A stretch of DNA of 31,166 bases from VAZQ01 sp036502925 (GCA_036502925.1 DASXXS010000270.1:1-31166); one strand, 5' to 3'; positions 14,379-23,357 are shown, counted from the stretch's first letter. The notes: generated from the letters alone by a model not told the origin. Made by a program: numbers and translations.

Positions 14379-17006
14379 ATGACCACCGAGCGCTACAACG
14401 CCCGCGACACAGAAGCCCGTTGGCAGAAAATCTGGGAAGACCAGAACGTCTTTGCCACCCGCAACGACGATCCGCGCCCGAAATACTACGTGCTCGAAAT
14501 GTTTCCCTATCCGTCCGGGAAGCTGCACGTGGGTCACGTGCGCAACTACACGATCGGCGACGTGGTGGCGCGCCACAAGCGCGCCATGGGCTTCAACGTG
14601 CTGCATCCCATGGGCTGGGACGCCTTCGGCCTGCCGGCGGAAAACGCCGCCATCGAGCGCAAGATTCATCCCAAGCCCTGGACCGAGGCCAACATCGCGA
14701 CCATGAAGGCGCAGCTCAAATTGATGGGACTGTCCATCGACTGGACGCGCGAGATCGCCACCTGCGATCCGAGCTATTACAAGCACCAGCAGAAGATGTT
14801 CCTGGACTTTTGGCGCGCCGGCCTGGTCGAGCGCAAGAACTCGAAGGTCAACTGGGATCCGGTCGAGCAGACGGTGCTGGCCAACGAGCAGGTGATCGAG
14901 GGGCGCGGCTGGCGTTCCGGCGCCCTGGTGGAGCAGCGCGAGCTCACCCAATGGTTCTTCAAGATCACCGCCTTCGCCCAGGACTTGCTTGATTCCATCG
15001 ACCGGCTCGAGCGCTGGCCCGAGAAGGTGCGCCTCATGCAGCGCAACTGGATCGGGCGATCCGAGGGGCTCTTGATCCGCTTCGCGCTCGATGCCGCCAC
15101 CACTCCCAGCGGCGAGAGCGAGCTCGATGTCTTCACCACGCGGCACGACACGCTGTTCGGCGCGAAATTCCTGGCGCTGGCGCCGGATCACCCGCTCGCG
15201 CTCGCCGCCGCCACCAAGGATCCGGCGCTGGCGGCGTTCATCGCCGAGTGCCGACATACCGGCACCGCTCAGGAGCTCCTCGAGAAGGCGGAGAAGCAGG
15301 GCTTCGACACCGGGATGGTGGCCCTTCATCCCTTCGATCCCGACTTGAAGCTGCCGGTCTATGTGGCGAATTTCGTTCTGCTGGAGTACGGCACCGGAGC
15401 AATCTTCGGATGCCCGGCACACGACCAGCGCGATCTCGATTTCGCCAACAAATACCGGCTCGGCAACACGCCAGTGGTCTGCCCGCCCGGCCAAGACCCG
15501 AAAAACTTCGTCATCACCGACACCGCCTACGAGGGCGACGGCCGGCTGATCAATTCGCGCTTCCTCGACGGCATGACGACCGAGGCGGCCAAGGAGGAGG
15601 TCGCCCGCCGGCTGGAGGCCCAGACGCGCGGCAACCGCCCGGTCGCCCAGCGCCAAATCAATTTCCGGCTACGCGACTGGGGCATCTCGCGCCAACGCTA
15701 TTGGGGCTGCCCGATCCCGGTCATCCATTGCGAGGCCTGCGGGATCGTGCCGGTGCCGGAGGCCGACTTGCCGGTCCGGCTGCCGGAGGACGTGGAGTTC
15801 GATCGGCCCGGCAACCCGCTCGACCGGCATCCGACCTGGAAGCACGTCACCTGCCCGAGCTGCGGCGGGCCGGCGCGCCGGGAAACCGACACCATGGACA
15901 CGTTCGTGGACTCGTCGTGGTATTTCGCGCGCTTCACCGATCCCTGGATCGAGACGGCGCCGACCGACCGCGCCGCCGTCGACCATTGGCTGCCGGTCGA
16001 TCAATATATCGGCGGCATCGAGCACGCCGTGCTGCACCTCCTGTACAGCCGCTTCTTCACGCGCGCCATGCAGGCGACCGGCCATGCCGGCGTCGATGAG
16101 CCGTTTGCCGGGCTGTTCACGCAGGGCATGGTGGTGCACGAAACCTATCGGAGATCCGACGGCAGCTATGTCGAGCCGGCCGAGGTTCGGATCGAGACCC
16201 AGGGCGAGGCGCGGCGCGCGCGGCTGGCCGCGACCGGCGAACCGCTCGAAATCGGCCCGATCGAAAAGATGTCGAAATCGAAACGCAATACGGTCGGGCT
16301 CGACGACATCGCCGGCACCGCCGGGGCCGACACCGCCCGCTGGTTCATGCTTTCGGACTCGCCGCCCGAGCGTGACGTGATCTGGACCGAGGAGGGCGCG
16401 CAGGGCGCTTGGCGTTTCGTGCAGCGGCTGTGGCGCTTGGTCGGCGAGGCGGCGCAAATCGCCGCCGTCGCGGACATGCCGCGCCCGCCGGTGTTTGGTC
16501 CCGCCGCCCTGGCGTTGCGCAAGGCGGCGCACCGCGCGCTCGCCCGCGTGTCGGAGGACGTCGAGCGCCTGCGCTTCAATGTCTGCGTGGCCCACATCCA
16601 CGAATTCGCCAATGCGTTCCAGACCTCGCTGGCGGAGCTCGAGGATGAGCCAATGGCCGACTATCGCTGGGCCGCGCGCGAAGCCGCCAGCATCCTGGTG
16701 CGGCTGTTCCATCCGATGATGCCGCACCTGGCCGAGGAGTGCTGGGCGGTGCTCGGTTACAGCACCCTGCTGGCGACCGAGGCCTGGCCGGTGCTCGAGC
16801 CGGACCTGATCTTGGAGAACACGGTCACACTTCCGGTGCAAATCAATGGCAAGAAGCGCGCCGATGTCACGGTTAGGCGGGATGCGACAATTCCTGAGAT
16901 TGAGGCTGCCGTTCTGGGGCTCGATGCGGTACAACGTGCGCTCGACGGCAAGCCGCCCAAAAAGGTGATCGTTGTCCCGCATAGGATTGTCAATGTCGTG
17001 GCCTGA
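14379..17006 (+). CDS. leuS: Leucyl-tRNA synthetase
   Basis: 875 residues, normal for bacterial LeuRS. It charges tRNA-Leu in the cytosol. The class I signature is HVGH (50-53) within YPSGKLHVGHVRNYT. The CP1 editing domain shows TRHDTLFGAKFLALAPDHPLA in parts (TRHDTLFGA) and GCPAHDQRDLDFA. A zinc-ribbon-like CEACGIVPVPE and CPSCGG pair is present. The second catalytic signature is KMSKS (630-634). The end (PVQINGKKRADVTV, KKVIVVPHRIVNVV) is the usual C-terminal domain. First gene of a leuS-lptE-holA cluster, an order I recall from many alphaproteobacteria. Confidence 0.98.
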   Translation: MTTERYNARDTEARWQKIWEDQNVFATRNDDPRPKYYVLEMFPYPSGKLHVGHVRNYTIGDVVARHKRAMGFNVLHPMGWDAFGLPAENAAIERKIHPKPWTEANIATMKAQLKLMGLSIDWTREIATCDPSYYKHQQKMFLDFWRAGLVERKNSKVNWDPVEQTVLANEQVIEGRGWRSGALVEQRELTQWFFKITAFAQDLLDSIDRLERWPEKVRLMQRNWIGRSEGLLIRFALDAATTPSGESELDVFTTRHDTLFGAKFLALAPDHPLALAAATKDPALAAFIAECRHTGTAQELLEKAEKQGFDTGMVALHPFDPDLKLPVYVANFVLLEYGTGAIFGCPAHDQRDLDFANKYRLGNTPVVCPPGQDPKNFVITDTAYEGDGRLINSRFLDGMTTEAAKEEVARRLEAQTRGNRPVAQRQINFRLRDWGISRQRYWGCPIPVIHCEACGIVPVPEADLPVRLPEDVEFDRPGNPLDRHPTWKHVTCPSCGGPARRETDTMDTFVDSSWYFARFTDPWIETAPTDRAAVDHWLPVDQYIGGIEHAVLHLLYSRFFTRAMQATGHAGVDEPFAGLFTQGMVVHETYRRSDGSYVEPAEVRIETQGEARRARLAATGEPLEIGPIEKMSKSKRNTVGLDDIAGTAGADTARWFMLSDSPPERDVIWTEEGAQGAWRFVQRLWRLVGEAAQIAAVADMPRPPVFGPAALALRKAAHRALARVSEDVERLRFNVCVAHIHEFANAFQTSLAELEDEPMADYRWAAREAASILVRLFHPMMPHLAEECWAVLGYSTLLATEAWPVLEPDLILENTVTLPVQINGKKRADVTVRRDATIPEIEAAVLGLDAVQRALDGKPPKKVIVVPHRIVNVVA

Positions 17007-17559
17007 ACAACGCCCCGCCGGCAACCGGTTCGTCCGCTTGGCCGCAAGCCTGGCGGTCGCCGCTTGCGCGGGCGGTTGTTTCCAGCCGCTCTACGCCGAC
17101 CACTCCCTGGACGGCGGCCCGAGCTTGCGCGGTGCGCTCGCGGCGATCGATGTCAGGCAGATCGAGGCCATCAAGGGCAGCGACGAAGCGCGCCTGGCGG
17201 TCGAGATTCGCAATGCCCTGCTGTTCGATCTTACCGGCGGCGGCGCGGCGGCGCGCCCGGCTTACAGCCTGGTCGTCAGAATGAGCTCGACCGTTTCCGA
17301 CATCATCGTGGACACCACCACCACGCGGCCGGCCATCGAGGATTACGGCATCAACGCGACCTACGTGCTCAGCGAGATCGCATCCGGCAAGCCGGTGGTC
17401 ACCGGCCAGACCTTCGCGCGCGTCTCCTACGACATCCCGGGCCAGGAGCAGCGCTTCGCCCGCTTGCGCGGCTTGCGCGACGCGGAAACCCGCGCCGCCA
17501 AGGTGATCGCGGACAATATCCGGACCCGGCTCGCTTCCTATTTCGCGGCCGGCACCTGA
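16993..17559 (+). CDS. lptE: LPS-assembly lipoprotein LptE
   Basis: About 188 residues. LptE plugs the LptD barrel and helps place lipopolysaccharide in the outer leaflet of the outer membrane. A lipoprotein signal peptide (RLAASLAVAACAGGC) ends in C-FQPLYAD, which matches the GCxFQPLY start of rhizobial LptE. The lipobox AGG-C lacks the usual Leu at -3. The body has low similarity otherwise (SLVVRMSSTVSDIIVDTTT, NATYVL), as is usual for LptE. The ATG at 16993 lies inside the end of leuS, overlapping it by 14 bases, so translation is probably coupled. Confidence 0.85.
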   Translation: MSWPEQRPAGNRFVRLAASLAVAACAGGCFQPLYADHSLDGGPSLRGALAAIDVRQIEAIKGSDEARLAVEIRNALLFDLTGGGAAARPAYSLVVRMSSTVSDIIVDTTTTRPAIEDYGINATYVLSEIASGKPVVTGQTFARVSYDIPGQEQRFARLRGLRDAETRAAKVIADNIRTRLASYFAAGT

Positions 17560-17605
17560 CGCAGCTGGCCATCGCCCGGTTGCAAGCCGCAATATTGGAA
17601 CCAGC

Positions 17606-18634
17606 ATGACGGCACTCAAAGCCGCACAGGTCGACGCGTTCGTGGCGCGGCCCGATCCGGCGCGGCCGGTCGTGCTGGTCTTCGGTCCCGATGCCGGGCT
17701 GGTGCGCGAGCGGGCCGAAGCCTTGATCCGCGGCGCCGTCGACGACCCGCGCGACCCGTTCGCGCTGGCGCGAATGTCCGGCGACGAGCTTGCGGCCGAG
17801 CCGACGCGGCTGGTCGAGGAAGCCAATACGATACCGCTCTTCGGCGGGCGACGCGCCGTCTGGGTCAAGGCCGGCAGCCGCAACTTCGTGCCCGCCGTCG
17901 AAGCGCTGGTGGCGGCCGCCTCGCCCGATTGCCGCGTGGTGATCGAAGCCGGTGATCTCAAGCGCAATGCGCCGCTGCGCGTGGTTTGCGAGCGCGCCCC
18001 GAATGCGGCGGCGCTCCCCTGCTATGCGGATGCCGAGCGCGAGATCCAGCGCGTGATCGATGACGAATTGCGCGAAGCCGGTCTCGCAATCGCCCCCGAC
18101 GCCCGCGCCGCGCTGGTTCCGCTGCTGGGCGGCGACCGGCTGGCATCACGCGGCGAAGTCCGCAAGCTCGCGCTGTTCGCGCGCGGCCGCGAGCGCGTCG
18201 AGCTCGACGACGTCATCGCGGTGGTGACGGACGCATCCATGCTGGCGCTCGATGCCCTCATCGATGCGGCCTTCGCGGGCCGCACCGGCGAGGTCGAAAT
18301 CCAGTTCAACAAGGCGCGCACGGCCGGCACCTCGCCCGGAAGCATCATCTCGGCGGGACTGCGTCAGACCAGCGTGCTGCACAAGGCCCGGCTCGCCATC
18401 GAGGACGGCAAGACCGTCACGGCGACCCTCGACACCATGGTGCCGCCGGTGCATTTCAGCCGCAAAGCCTCGGTCGAGATCGCGCTCAAGGCCTGGACAT
18501 CGGCCCGGCTGGAGCGCGCCATGATGCAATTCGCCGATGCCGCGTTCGAAGCGCGCCGCATGGCCGATCTGGCCGACAGCATCGCGCAGCGCGTGTTGCT
18601 GTCGCTCGCCGTCACGGCCCGGCGCAAGGAGTGA
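17606..18634 (+). CDS. holA: DNA polymerase III delta subunit
   Basis: 342 residues. The delta subunit opens the beta clamp within the clamp loader. Typical parts: VVLVFGPDAGLVRERAEALI (by landmarks VFGPDAGLV), NTIPLFGGRRAVWVK, LLGGDRLASRGEVRKLALF, and the C-terminal collar region with LRQTSVLHKARLAIEDG and HFSRKASVEIALKAW. Delta has no working ATP site, and none is seen here. Starts 46 bases after lptE; GGAA precedes the ATG. It ends tail to tail with parB across a 181-base gap holding a large hairpin. Confidence 0.95.
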   Translation: MTALKAAQVDAFVARPDPARPVVLVFGPDAGLVRERAEALIRGAVDDPRDPFALARMSGDELAAEPTRLVEEANTIPLFGGRRAVWVKAGSRNFVPAVEALVAAASPDCRVVIEAGDLKRNAPLRVVCERAPNAAALPCYADAEREIQRVIDDELREAGLAIAPDARAALVPLLGGDRLASRGEVRKLALFARGRERVELDDVIAVVTDASMLALDALIDAAFAGRTGEVEIQFNKARTAGTSPGSIISAGLRQTSVLHKARLAIEDGKTVTATLDTMVPPVHFSRKASVEIALKAWTSARLERAMMQFADAAFEARRMADLADSIAQRVLLSLAVTARRKE

Positions 18635-18706
18635 GAGGCGCGGAACTGTAGGGTCGGCAACGCGCCGGCACGACAGCTTCGAACAATCAATCGGCGCAGC
18701 AGCGCG

Positions 18707-18799
18707 TTGCCCACGCGCTCGGCCTTGCCGGGTAGACGCGTGGGCAAAATTGCGCAATGCCGCGGCGACCAGGATCGCGGTGCCGGCAATTTTGCCCAC
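18707..18799. repeat. Three-armed inverted repeat between convergent holA and parB
   Basis: Arm 1 TTGCCCACGCG (18707-18717) is perfectly complementary to CGCGTGGGCAA (18737-18747). The latter overlaps GTGGGCAAAATTGC (18740-18753), itself perfectly complementary to GCAATTTTGCCCAC (18786-18799). So the middle arm can pair left (11 bp) or right (14 bp), not both fully. The right arm continues CCTGCGG, which resembles the CGTAGGGTGGGCAAA repeats I recall from Bradyrhizobium. A bidirectional terminator is the simplest role. Nothing else is seen in this gap. Confidence 0.7.
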
Positions 18800-18815
18800 C
18801 CTGCGGTTTGATGCG

Positions 18816-19694
18816 TTACGAATTCTCCAGCCGGCGGATCACGTCGTCGAGCTGCTCGACGCCGCGATACCGGATGGCGAGCACGCCGCCGTGGCCGCGC
18901 TGATCGATCGTCACCGTCAGGCCGAGCGCATCCGACAGCCGCTTTTCCAGCGCCGCCGTATCGGCATCCTTGCTCACGCGCTGACGCGATTTGACCGATC
19001 TGCCGGAGGCGTGGGCGCGCTCCTGCGCCAAAGCTTCGACCTGACGCACATTGAGGCCGCGATCCATGATCTCGCGCGCGAGCCGCTCCGGATCGGGCTG
19101 GCCCACCAGCATGCGGGCATGGCCGGCGGAAATCTTGCCGGCCCCGATATAGGCCTGCACGGATTGCGGCAGCTTGAGCAGGCGCAGCGTATTGGCGACA
19201 TGGCTGCGGCTCTTGCCGACCATCTTGGCGACAGCGTCCTGGCTGTGTCCGAACTCGCTCATGAGCGACTGATAGCCGGCCGCTTCCTCCAGCGGATTGA
19301 GGTCGGCGCGCTGCACGTTCTCGATGATGGCGAGCTGCAGCGCTTCGTCGTCGCTGACATCGAGCGGCACGATCGGGACCATGTGCAGACCGGCGCGTTG
19401 CGCCGCCCGCCAGCGCCGCTCGCCGGCGATGATCTCGTAGGAGTCCGCTGCGCCGCGCACCGGACGTACCACGATCGGCTGAATGATGCCGCGCTCGCGC
19501 ATCGAGGCGGCCAGCTCGTCGAGCTCGGTCTCGGCGAAATTGCGGCGCGGATTGCGCGGATTTGGCTTGAGGAACTCGATCGGCACGCGCCGTTGATTGC
19601 GGCCCTGCTCGACGGTCCTGGTTTCCGCTCCGACATCGCCCATGAGCGCGGCCAGGCCGCGTCCAAGTCGCGATCTCCCGGCCTCATCTGCCAT
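18816..19694 (-). CDS. parB: Chromosome partitioning protein ParB
   Basis: About 292 residues. ParB binds parS, then slides along DNA as a CTP-loaded clamp and drives origin segregation with ParA. The N-terminal LGRGLAALMGD (10-20) is the ParA-stimulating peptide. The CTP-binding ParB/Srx motifs GERRWRAAQRAG (91-102) and ENVQRADLNPLEEA are intact. A helix-turn-helix follows (SQDAVAKMVGKSRSHVANTLRLLKLP in parts: VAKMVGKSRSHVANTL). The C-terminal end LDDVIRRLE is the dimer domain. I chose the ATG at 19694 because GGGAG lies 8 bases ahead and the family N-terminus begins there. An upstream in-frame ATG at 19718 would add eight residues. Its parS sites lie at 21277, 23317 and 23342. Confidence 0.97.
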   Translation of the reverse strand: MADEAGRSRLGRGLAALMGDVGAETRTVEQGRNQRRVPIEFLKPNPRNPRRNFAETELDELAASMRERGIIQPIVVRPVRGAADSYEIIAGERRWRAAQRAGLHMVPIVPLDVSDDEALQLAIIENVQRADLNPLEEAAGYQSLMSEFGHSQDAVAKMVGKSRSHVANTLRLLKLPQSVQAYIGAGKISAGHARMLVGQPDPERLAREIMDRGLNVRQVEALAQERAHASGRSVKSRQRVSKDADTAALEKRLSDALGLTVTIDQRGHGGVLAIRYRGVEQLDDVIRRLENS

Positions 19695-19727
19695 GTCGGC
19701 GTCTCCCGAATTCGTCATCGCGCCACT

Positions 19728-20648
19728 TCAAGAGATTTGCTGCGGTGCCGGCGGAGACGCCAGGCCGCTCGCGCCCGCCGCTTCCGCGCGCAGCTGCTTC
19801 TCCCGCTGAATGATCTCGGTGGCGAGCCGCAGATAGGCTTCGCTGCCGACGCATTTGAGATCGTAGACCAACACCGGCTTGCCGTAGGACGGAGCTTCCG
19901 ACACCCGCACATTGCGCGGGATGATGGTGTCGTAGACCTTGCGGCCCATGAATTCGCGGACGTCGGCGACGACCTGATTGGCGAGATTGTTGCGGGCATC
20001 GTACATCGTGAGCACGATGCCATGAATGATGAGGCTCGGATTGAGCGTCTCCTTGACCTGCTCGACGGTCTTGATCAGCTGCGACAGGCCCTCCAGCGCG
20101 AAGAACTCGCATTGCAGCGGGACCAGGATGGCATGCGCCGAGGCCATGGCGTTGACGGTGAGCAGATTGAGCGACGGCGGGCAATCGATCAGCACATAGG
20201 TGAAATCGACCGCCTCCGGCCCGCTCGCATTGAGCGGCGCGAAGGCGTTGCGCAGGCGCAGCGCCCGGTCGCGCGCCTGGCCGATCTGCAGCTCGAGCCC
20301 GGACAGGTCGAGGGTGGAGGGCGCAATGAAGAGACGCGGAACCGCGGTCGGCAGAACCGCGTCGCGCAGGCTCGCTTCGCCGATCAGCACATCATAGGTC
20401 GAGTGGCGGCGGCTGCGGCGGTCGATGCCGAGCCCGGTCGAGGCATTGCCTTGTGGGTCGAGATCGATGATCAGCACCTGCTCCCCGATGGCGGCCAGCG
20501 CGGTGCCGAGATTGATCGCCGTGGTGGTCTTGCCGACGCCGCCCTTCTGGTTGGCGATCGCCAGCACGCGGGGCGGCTTGGGCACCAGGCCGACCGGCGC
20601 CGCGATTTCGGCCGGGTCAACCGCAGCAGCATCCGTCGTTTGTGTCAT
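19728..20648 (-). CDS. parA: Chromosome partitioning ATPase ParA
   Basis: About 306 residues. Walker-type ATPase that forms dynamic gradients on the nucleoid and pulls ParB-parS complexes apart. The deviant Walker A KGGVGKTT (35-42) follows VLAIANQ, then IIDLDPQGNASTGLG, DCPPSLNLLTVNA (Walker B region) and YGKPVLVYD. A 25-residue N-terminal extension (rich in Asp/Ala) precedes the core, usual in this group. The start at 20648 leaves 40 bases after rsmG; the longer in-frame start at 20720 would run into rsmG and adds residues unlike ParA. parB follows 33 bases after the stop. Confidence 0.97.
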   Translation of the reverse strand: MTQTTDAAAVDPAEIAAPVGLVPKPPRVLAIANQKGGVGKTTTAINLGTALAAIGEQVLIIDLDPQGNASTGLGIDRRSRRHSTYDVLIGEASLRDAVLPTAVPRLFIAPSTLDLSGLELQIGQARDRALRLRNAFAPLNASGPEAVDFTYVLIDCPPSLNLLTVNAMASAHAILVPLQCEFFALEGLSQLIKTVEQVKETLNPSLIIHGIVLTMYDARNNLANQVVADVREFMGRKVYDTIIPRNVRVSEAPSYGKPVLVYDLKCVGSEAYLRLATEIIQREKQLRAEAAGASGLASPPAPQQIS

Positions 20649-20688
20649 CGATCCACATCCGCCCGCCGAATCCCTGGCCCTCTCCACA

Positions 20689-21345
20689 CTAATGGCACGA
20701 CGGCCGCGGTTCCAGGGCACGGATCATGACAATGCGGGCCTTGGGATCGGTTCTGCTGGGAACGAGATCAGCCGCCATCTTCCAACATCTAGAGGCTTCG
20801 GTCAATTCAGCCTCTACATCTTGTCCCTTCAGAAACAATCCGACCGCGCCCTGCTTCAACAGCGGCAGGCACTGACCGAGCAGCAAGCTTAAGGGAGAAA
20901 CCGCCCGCGCGGTCACAATGTCGGTCCTGCCGGCAAAACTTTCCACGAATTTCTCCATCCGGACCGCGTGCACGACGGCCGGAGATCCGGTGGCTGCGAC
21001 GGCCGCGCGCAGGAAGGCTGCTTTCTTGGTATTGCTTTCGACCAGGTGGACCATCCGCCCGGCCATCCCATAGAGCGCACACGCGATCACAAGGCCCGGA
21101 AATCCGCCGCCAGTCCCCAGGTCGACCCAGATTTTGGCATCAGGCGCCAGATCGATGAGTTGCAGCGAATCGGCGATATGGCGCGTCCAGAGCCTCGGCA
21201 CGGTGGAGGGCGCGATCAAATGCGTGACGTCCTGCCACTGCAAAAGGAGCGCGACAAATTGATTGAGCCGCGCAGTTGTTTCACGTGAAACAGGCGTGAG
21301 CGCAAGCGCGCGGCCGCGATCCGCGCTGAGATCCGGGATGGACAT
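20689..21345 (-). CDS. rsmG: 16S rRNA (guanine-527-N7)-methyltransferase RsmG (GidB)
   Basis: 218 residues. Methylates G527 of 16S rRNA with S-adenosylmethionine; loss often gives low-level streptomycin resistance. The Rossmann methyltransferase motif is WVDLGTGGGFPGLVIA, and HIADSLQL, LVESNTKKAAFLR and TARAVSPL are typical. The N-terminal residues VSRET (about 19-23) are encoded by a perfect parS site. Starts 9 bases after the end of mnmG, so the genes run as mnmE-mnmG-rsmG-parA-parB on one strand. Confidence 0.97.
   Translation of the reverse strand: MSIPDLSADRGRALALTPVSRETTARLNQFVALLLQWQDVTHLIAPSTVPRLWTRHIADSLQLIDLAPDAKIWVDLGTGGGFPGLVIACALYGMAGRMVHLVESNTKKAAFLRAAVAATGSPAVVHAVRMEKFVESFAGRTDIVTARAVSPLSLLLGQCLPLLKQGAVGLFLKGQDVEAELTEASRCWKMAADLVPSRTDPKARIVMIRALEPRPSCH
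21277..21292. promoter_or_regulatory. parS site, perfect 16-mer, inside rsmG
   Basis: TGTTTCACGTGAAACA is identical to the bacterial parS consensus. It lies within the 5' coding part of rsmG. ParB from the neighbouring gene should load here. Exact match seen; the binding is known for the family. Confidence 0.95.
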
Positions 21346-21354
21346 GAGGCGGTT

Positions 21355-23235
21355 TCAGCTTTCGGCACCCGCGACCCTAGGGTCGCGCCGGTTCCGCCGA
21401 ATATGCGCCAGCAGCAAGCTCAGGGCCACCGGCGTCATGCCGTCGATGCGACCGGCCTGGCCGACGGTACGCGGGCGGACCGCCTGCAGCTTCTGCTTGA
21501 TCTCATTGGAAAGACCGCCCAGCGCCGCGTAGTCGATCTCTTCCGGGAGCACGAGGCCTTCGTCACGACGAAACGCCACAATGTCCGCGGCCTGCCGGTC
21601 GAGATACACCGCGTATTTCGCATCGGTCTCCAATTGCTCCGCGATCTTCGGCGCGATGCGGTTGAAGTCCGGCCATATGCGGGCCAGCTCGCCCACCCCG
21701 ATATTCGGATAGGACAGCAGCTCGAAACCGCTGCGCCGCTGGCCATCCTGGTTGAGAGCAAGCCCATGCCGCTTGGCCTCTGTCGGGGTCAGCGAGACCG
21801 ACGCCGCATAGGCATGGGCGTGCGCGAGCGCCGACATCTTTTCGGCGTGGCGGTGCCGGCGGGCGGCGCCCACGCAGCCGATCGCCATCCCCTTCTGGGT
21901 CAGACGCTGATCGGCATTGTCGGCCCGTAGCGTAAGCCGGTACTCAGCCCGCGATGTGAACATGCGGTAGGGCTCGGTGACGCCACGGGTCACCAGATCG
22001 TCGATCATCACCGCCAGATAGCCCTCGGCGCGATCGAAGGTGATCTCAGCCCCCTCGCCTGCCCGTGCGGCCGCGTTGAGGCCCGCCACCAGGCCCTGGG
22101 CGGCCGCCTCTTCGTACCCAGTGGTCCCGTTGATCTGGCCGGCCAGAAAAAGCCCAGGCAGCCGCTTGGTCTGCAATGTCGGCTCGAGCTCCCGCGGATC
22201 CACATAGTCGTATTCGATCGCATAGCCAGGCCGGATCACGCGGGCCTTTTTCAACCCCGCGATGGTCGCCACCAGGGCGCGCTGGACCTCCTCGGGCAGC
22301 GATGTCGAAATACCGTTGGGATAGACCGTGGGATCATCGAGTCCTTCCGGCTCCAGAAAAATCTGATGACCGTCGCGCTCGCCGAAGCGAACGATCTTGT
22401 CCTCGATGGAGGGGCAGTAGCGCGGGCCGCGGCTTGAAATCTGCCCCGAATACATCGGCGAGCGATGGACATTGTCGCGAATGATCCGGTGCGTGGCCGC
22501 ATTGGTACGCGTGATGCCGCACGCGACTTGAGGGTTTTCGATCCGCTCCGTCAGCGTGGAGAACGGCTCCGGCGGCTCGTCACCGGGCTGCATCTCGACC
22601 GCCCCCCAGTCGATGCTGCGCCCGTCGAGCCGGGGCGGCGTCCCGGTCTTGAGCCGATCCAGCGCAAAGCCGAGCCGGTCGAGGGTGAGCGCGAGCCCGA
22701 TGGTCGGGGCCTCGCCCACCCGGCCGGCTGCGATTTTCTGCTCGCCGATATGGATGAGGCCGCGCAGGAAGGTTCCGGTGGTGAGCACTACCGCGGCGGC
22801 CCGGATCGTTCGACCATCGCGCAGCCGCAGACCCGTGACCTGGCCATCCGCGATGATCAGATCGTCAGCCTCGGCCTCGATCACGGTGAGATTTGGCGTC
22901 ACCGCAATCGCCTGCTGCATGGCGGCCGCGTAGCGGACGCGATCGGCCTGGGCGCGCGGCCCGCGCACCGCCGGCCCCTTGCGGCGATTGAGCACCCGGA
23001 ACTGAATGCCGCCGAGATCGGCCACGCGTCCCATGAGGCCATCAAGCGCATCGATTTCCCGCACCAGATGGCCCTTGCCGAGGCCGCCGATCGCCGGATT
23101 GCACGACATCGCCCCGATGGTCGCAAAGCGGTGGGTCACCAGCCCGGTCATCGCCCCCATGCGTGCCGCCGCCGCCGCGGCCTCGCAGCCGGCATGGCCG
23201 CCTCCGACGACAAGCACATCGAACCTGGCATCCAT
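21355..23235 (-). CDS. mnmG: tRNA uridine-34 carboxymethylaminomethyl modification enzyme MnmG (GidA)
   Basis: About 626 residues, the usual MnmG length. With MnmE it adds the carboxymethylaminomethyl group to U34 of certain tRNAs, using FAD, NADH and methylene-tetrahydrofolate. The N-terminal FAD motif is VLVVGGGHAGCEAAAAAARMG (in parts VVGGGHAGCEAA), followed by MSCNPAIGGLGKGHLVREID in parts (CNPAIGGLGKGH). GTPPRLDGRSIDW, YCPSIEDKIVRF, GYAIEYDY, AGQINGTTGYEEAAAQG and the C-terminal LSNEIKQKLQ are conserved. I start at the ATG at 23235, since GGAGAG lies 8-9 bases ahead; a longer open frame from 23358 is made of parS DNA. Confidence 0.97.
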   Translation of the reverse strand: MDARFDVLVVGGGHAGCEAAAAAARMGAMTGLVTHRFATIGAMSCNPAIGGLGKGHLVREIDALDGLMGRVADLGGIQFRVLNRRKGPAVRGPRAQADRVRYAAAMQQAIAVTPNLTVIEAEADDLIIADGQVTGLRLRDGRTIRAAAVVLTTGTFLRGLIHIGEQKIAAGRVGEAPTIGLALTLDRLGFALDRLKTGTPPRLDGRSIDWGAVEMQPGDEPPEPFSTLTERIENPQVACGITRTNAATHRIIRDNVHRSPMYSGQISSRGPRYCPSIEDKIVRFGERDGHQIFLEPEGLDDPTVYPNGISTSLPEEVQRALVATIAGLKKARVIRPGYAIEYDYVDPRELEPTLQTKRLPGLFLAGQINGTTGYEEAAAQGLVAGLNAAARAGEGAEITFDRAEGYLAVMIDDLVTRGVTEPYRMFTSRAEYRLTLRADNADQRLTQKGMAIGCVGAARRHRHAEKMSALAHAHAYAASVSLTPTEAKRHGLALNQDGQRRSGFELLSYPNIGVGELARIWPDFNRIAPKIAEQLETDAKYAVYLDRQAADIVAFRRDEGLVLPEEIDYAALGGLSNEIKQKLQAVRPRTVGQAGRIDGMTPVALSLLLAHIRRNRRDPRVAGAES

Positions 23236-23316
23236 CAGAAATTCTCTCCGCGCGCGCCGCCTTGTATTCAAGCGGACCAGCGAGGTCAAAGGCGCAGCAA
23301 TTCTTGCGGCCTCACA

Positions 23317-23332
23317 TGTTTCACGTGAAACG
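23317..23332. promoter_or_regulatory. parS site (15/16)
   Basis: TGTTTCACGTGAAACG differs from the parS consensus only in the last base. In the gap upstream of mnmG, 25 bases from the next parS site. Confidence 0.88.
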
Positions 23333-23341
23333 AGCCCGCAC

Positions 23342-23357
23342 CGTTTCACGTGAAACA
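23342..23357. promoter_or_regulatory. parS site (15/16)
   Basis: CGTTTCACGTGAAACA differs from the parS consensus only in the first base. It pairs with the site at 23317, centre to centre 25 bases. Confidence 0.88.

Noticed and set aside
14256..15656. Upstream extension of the yggS frame for over 460 codons
   Set aside because: It is the antisense of leuS; YggS length and motifs fit the start at 14255.
18537..20729. 730-codon plus-strand frame opposite parB and parA
   Set aside because: Shadow of the well-identified parAB genes; no family resemblance.
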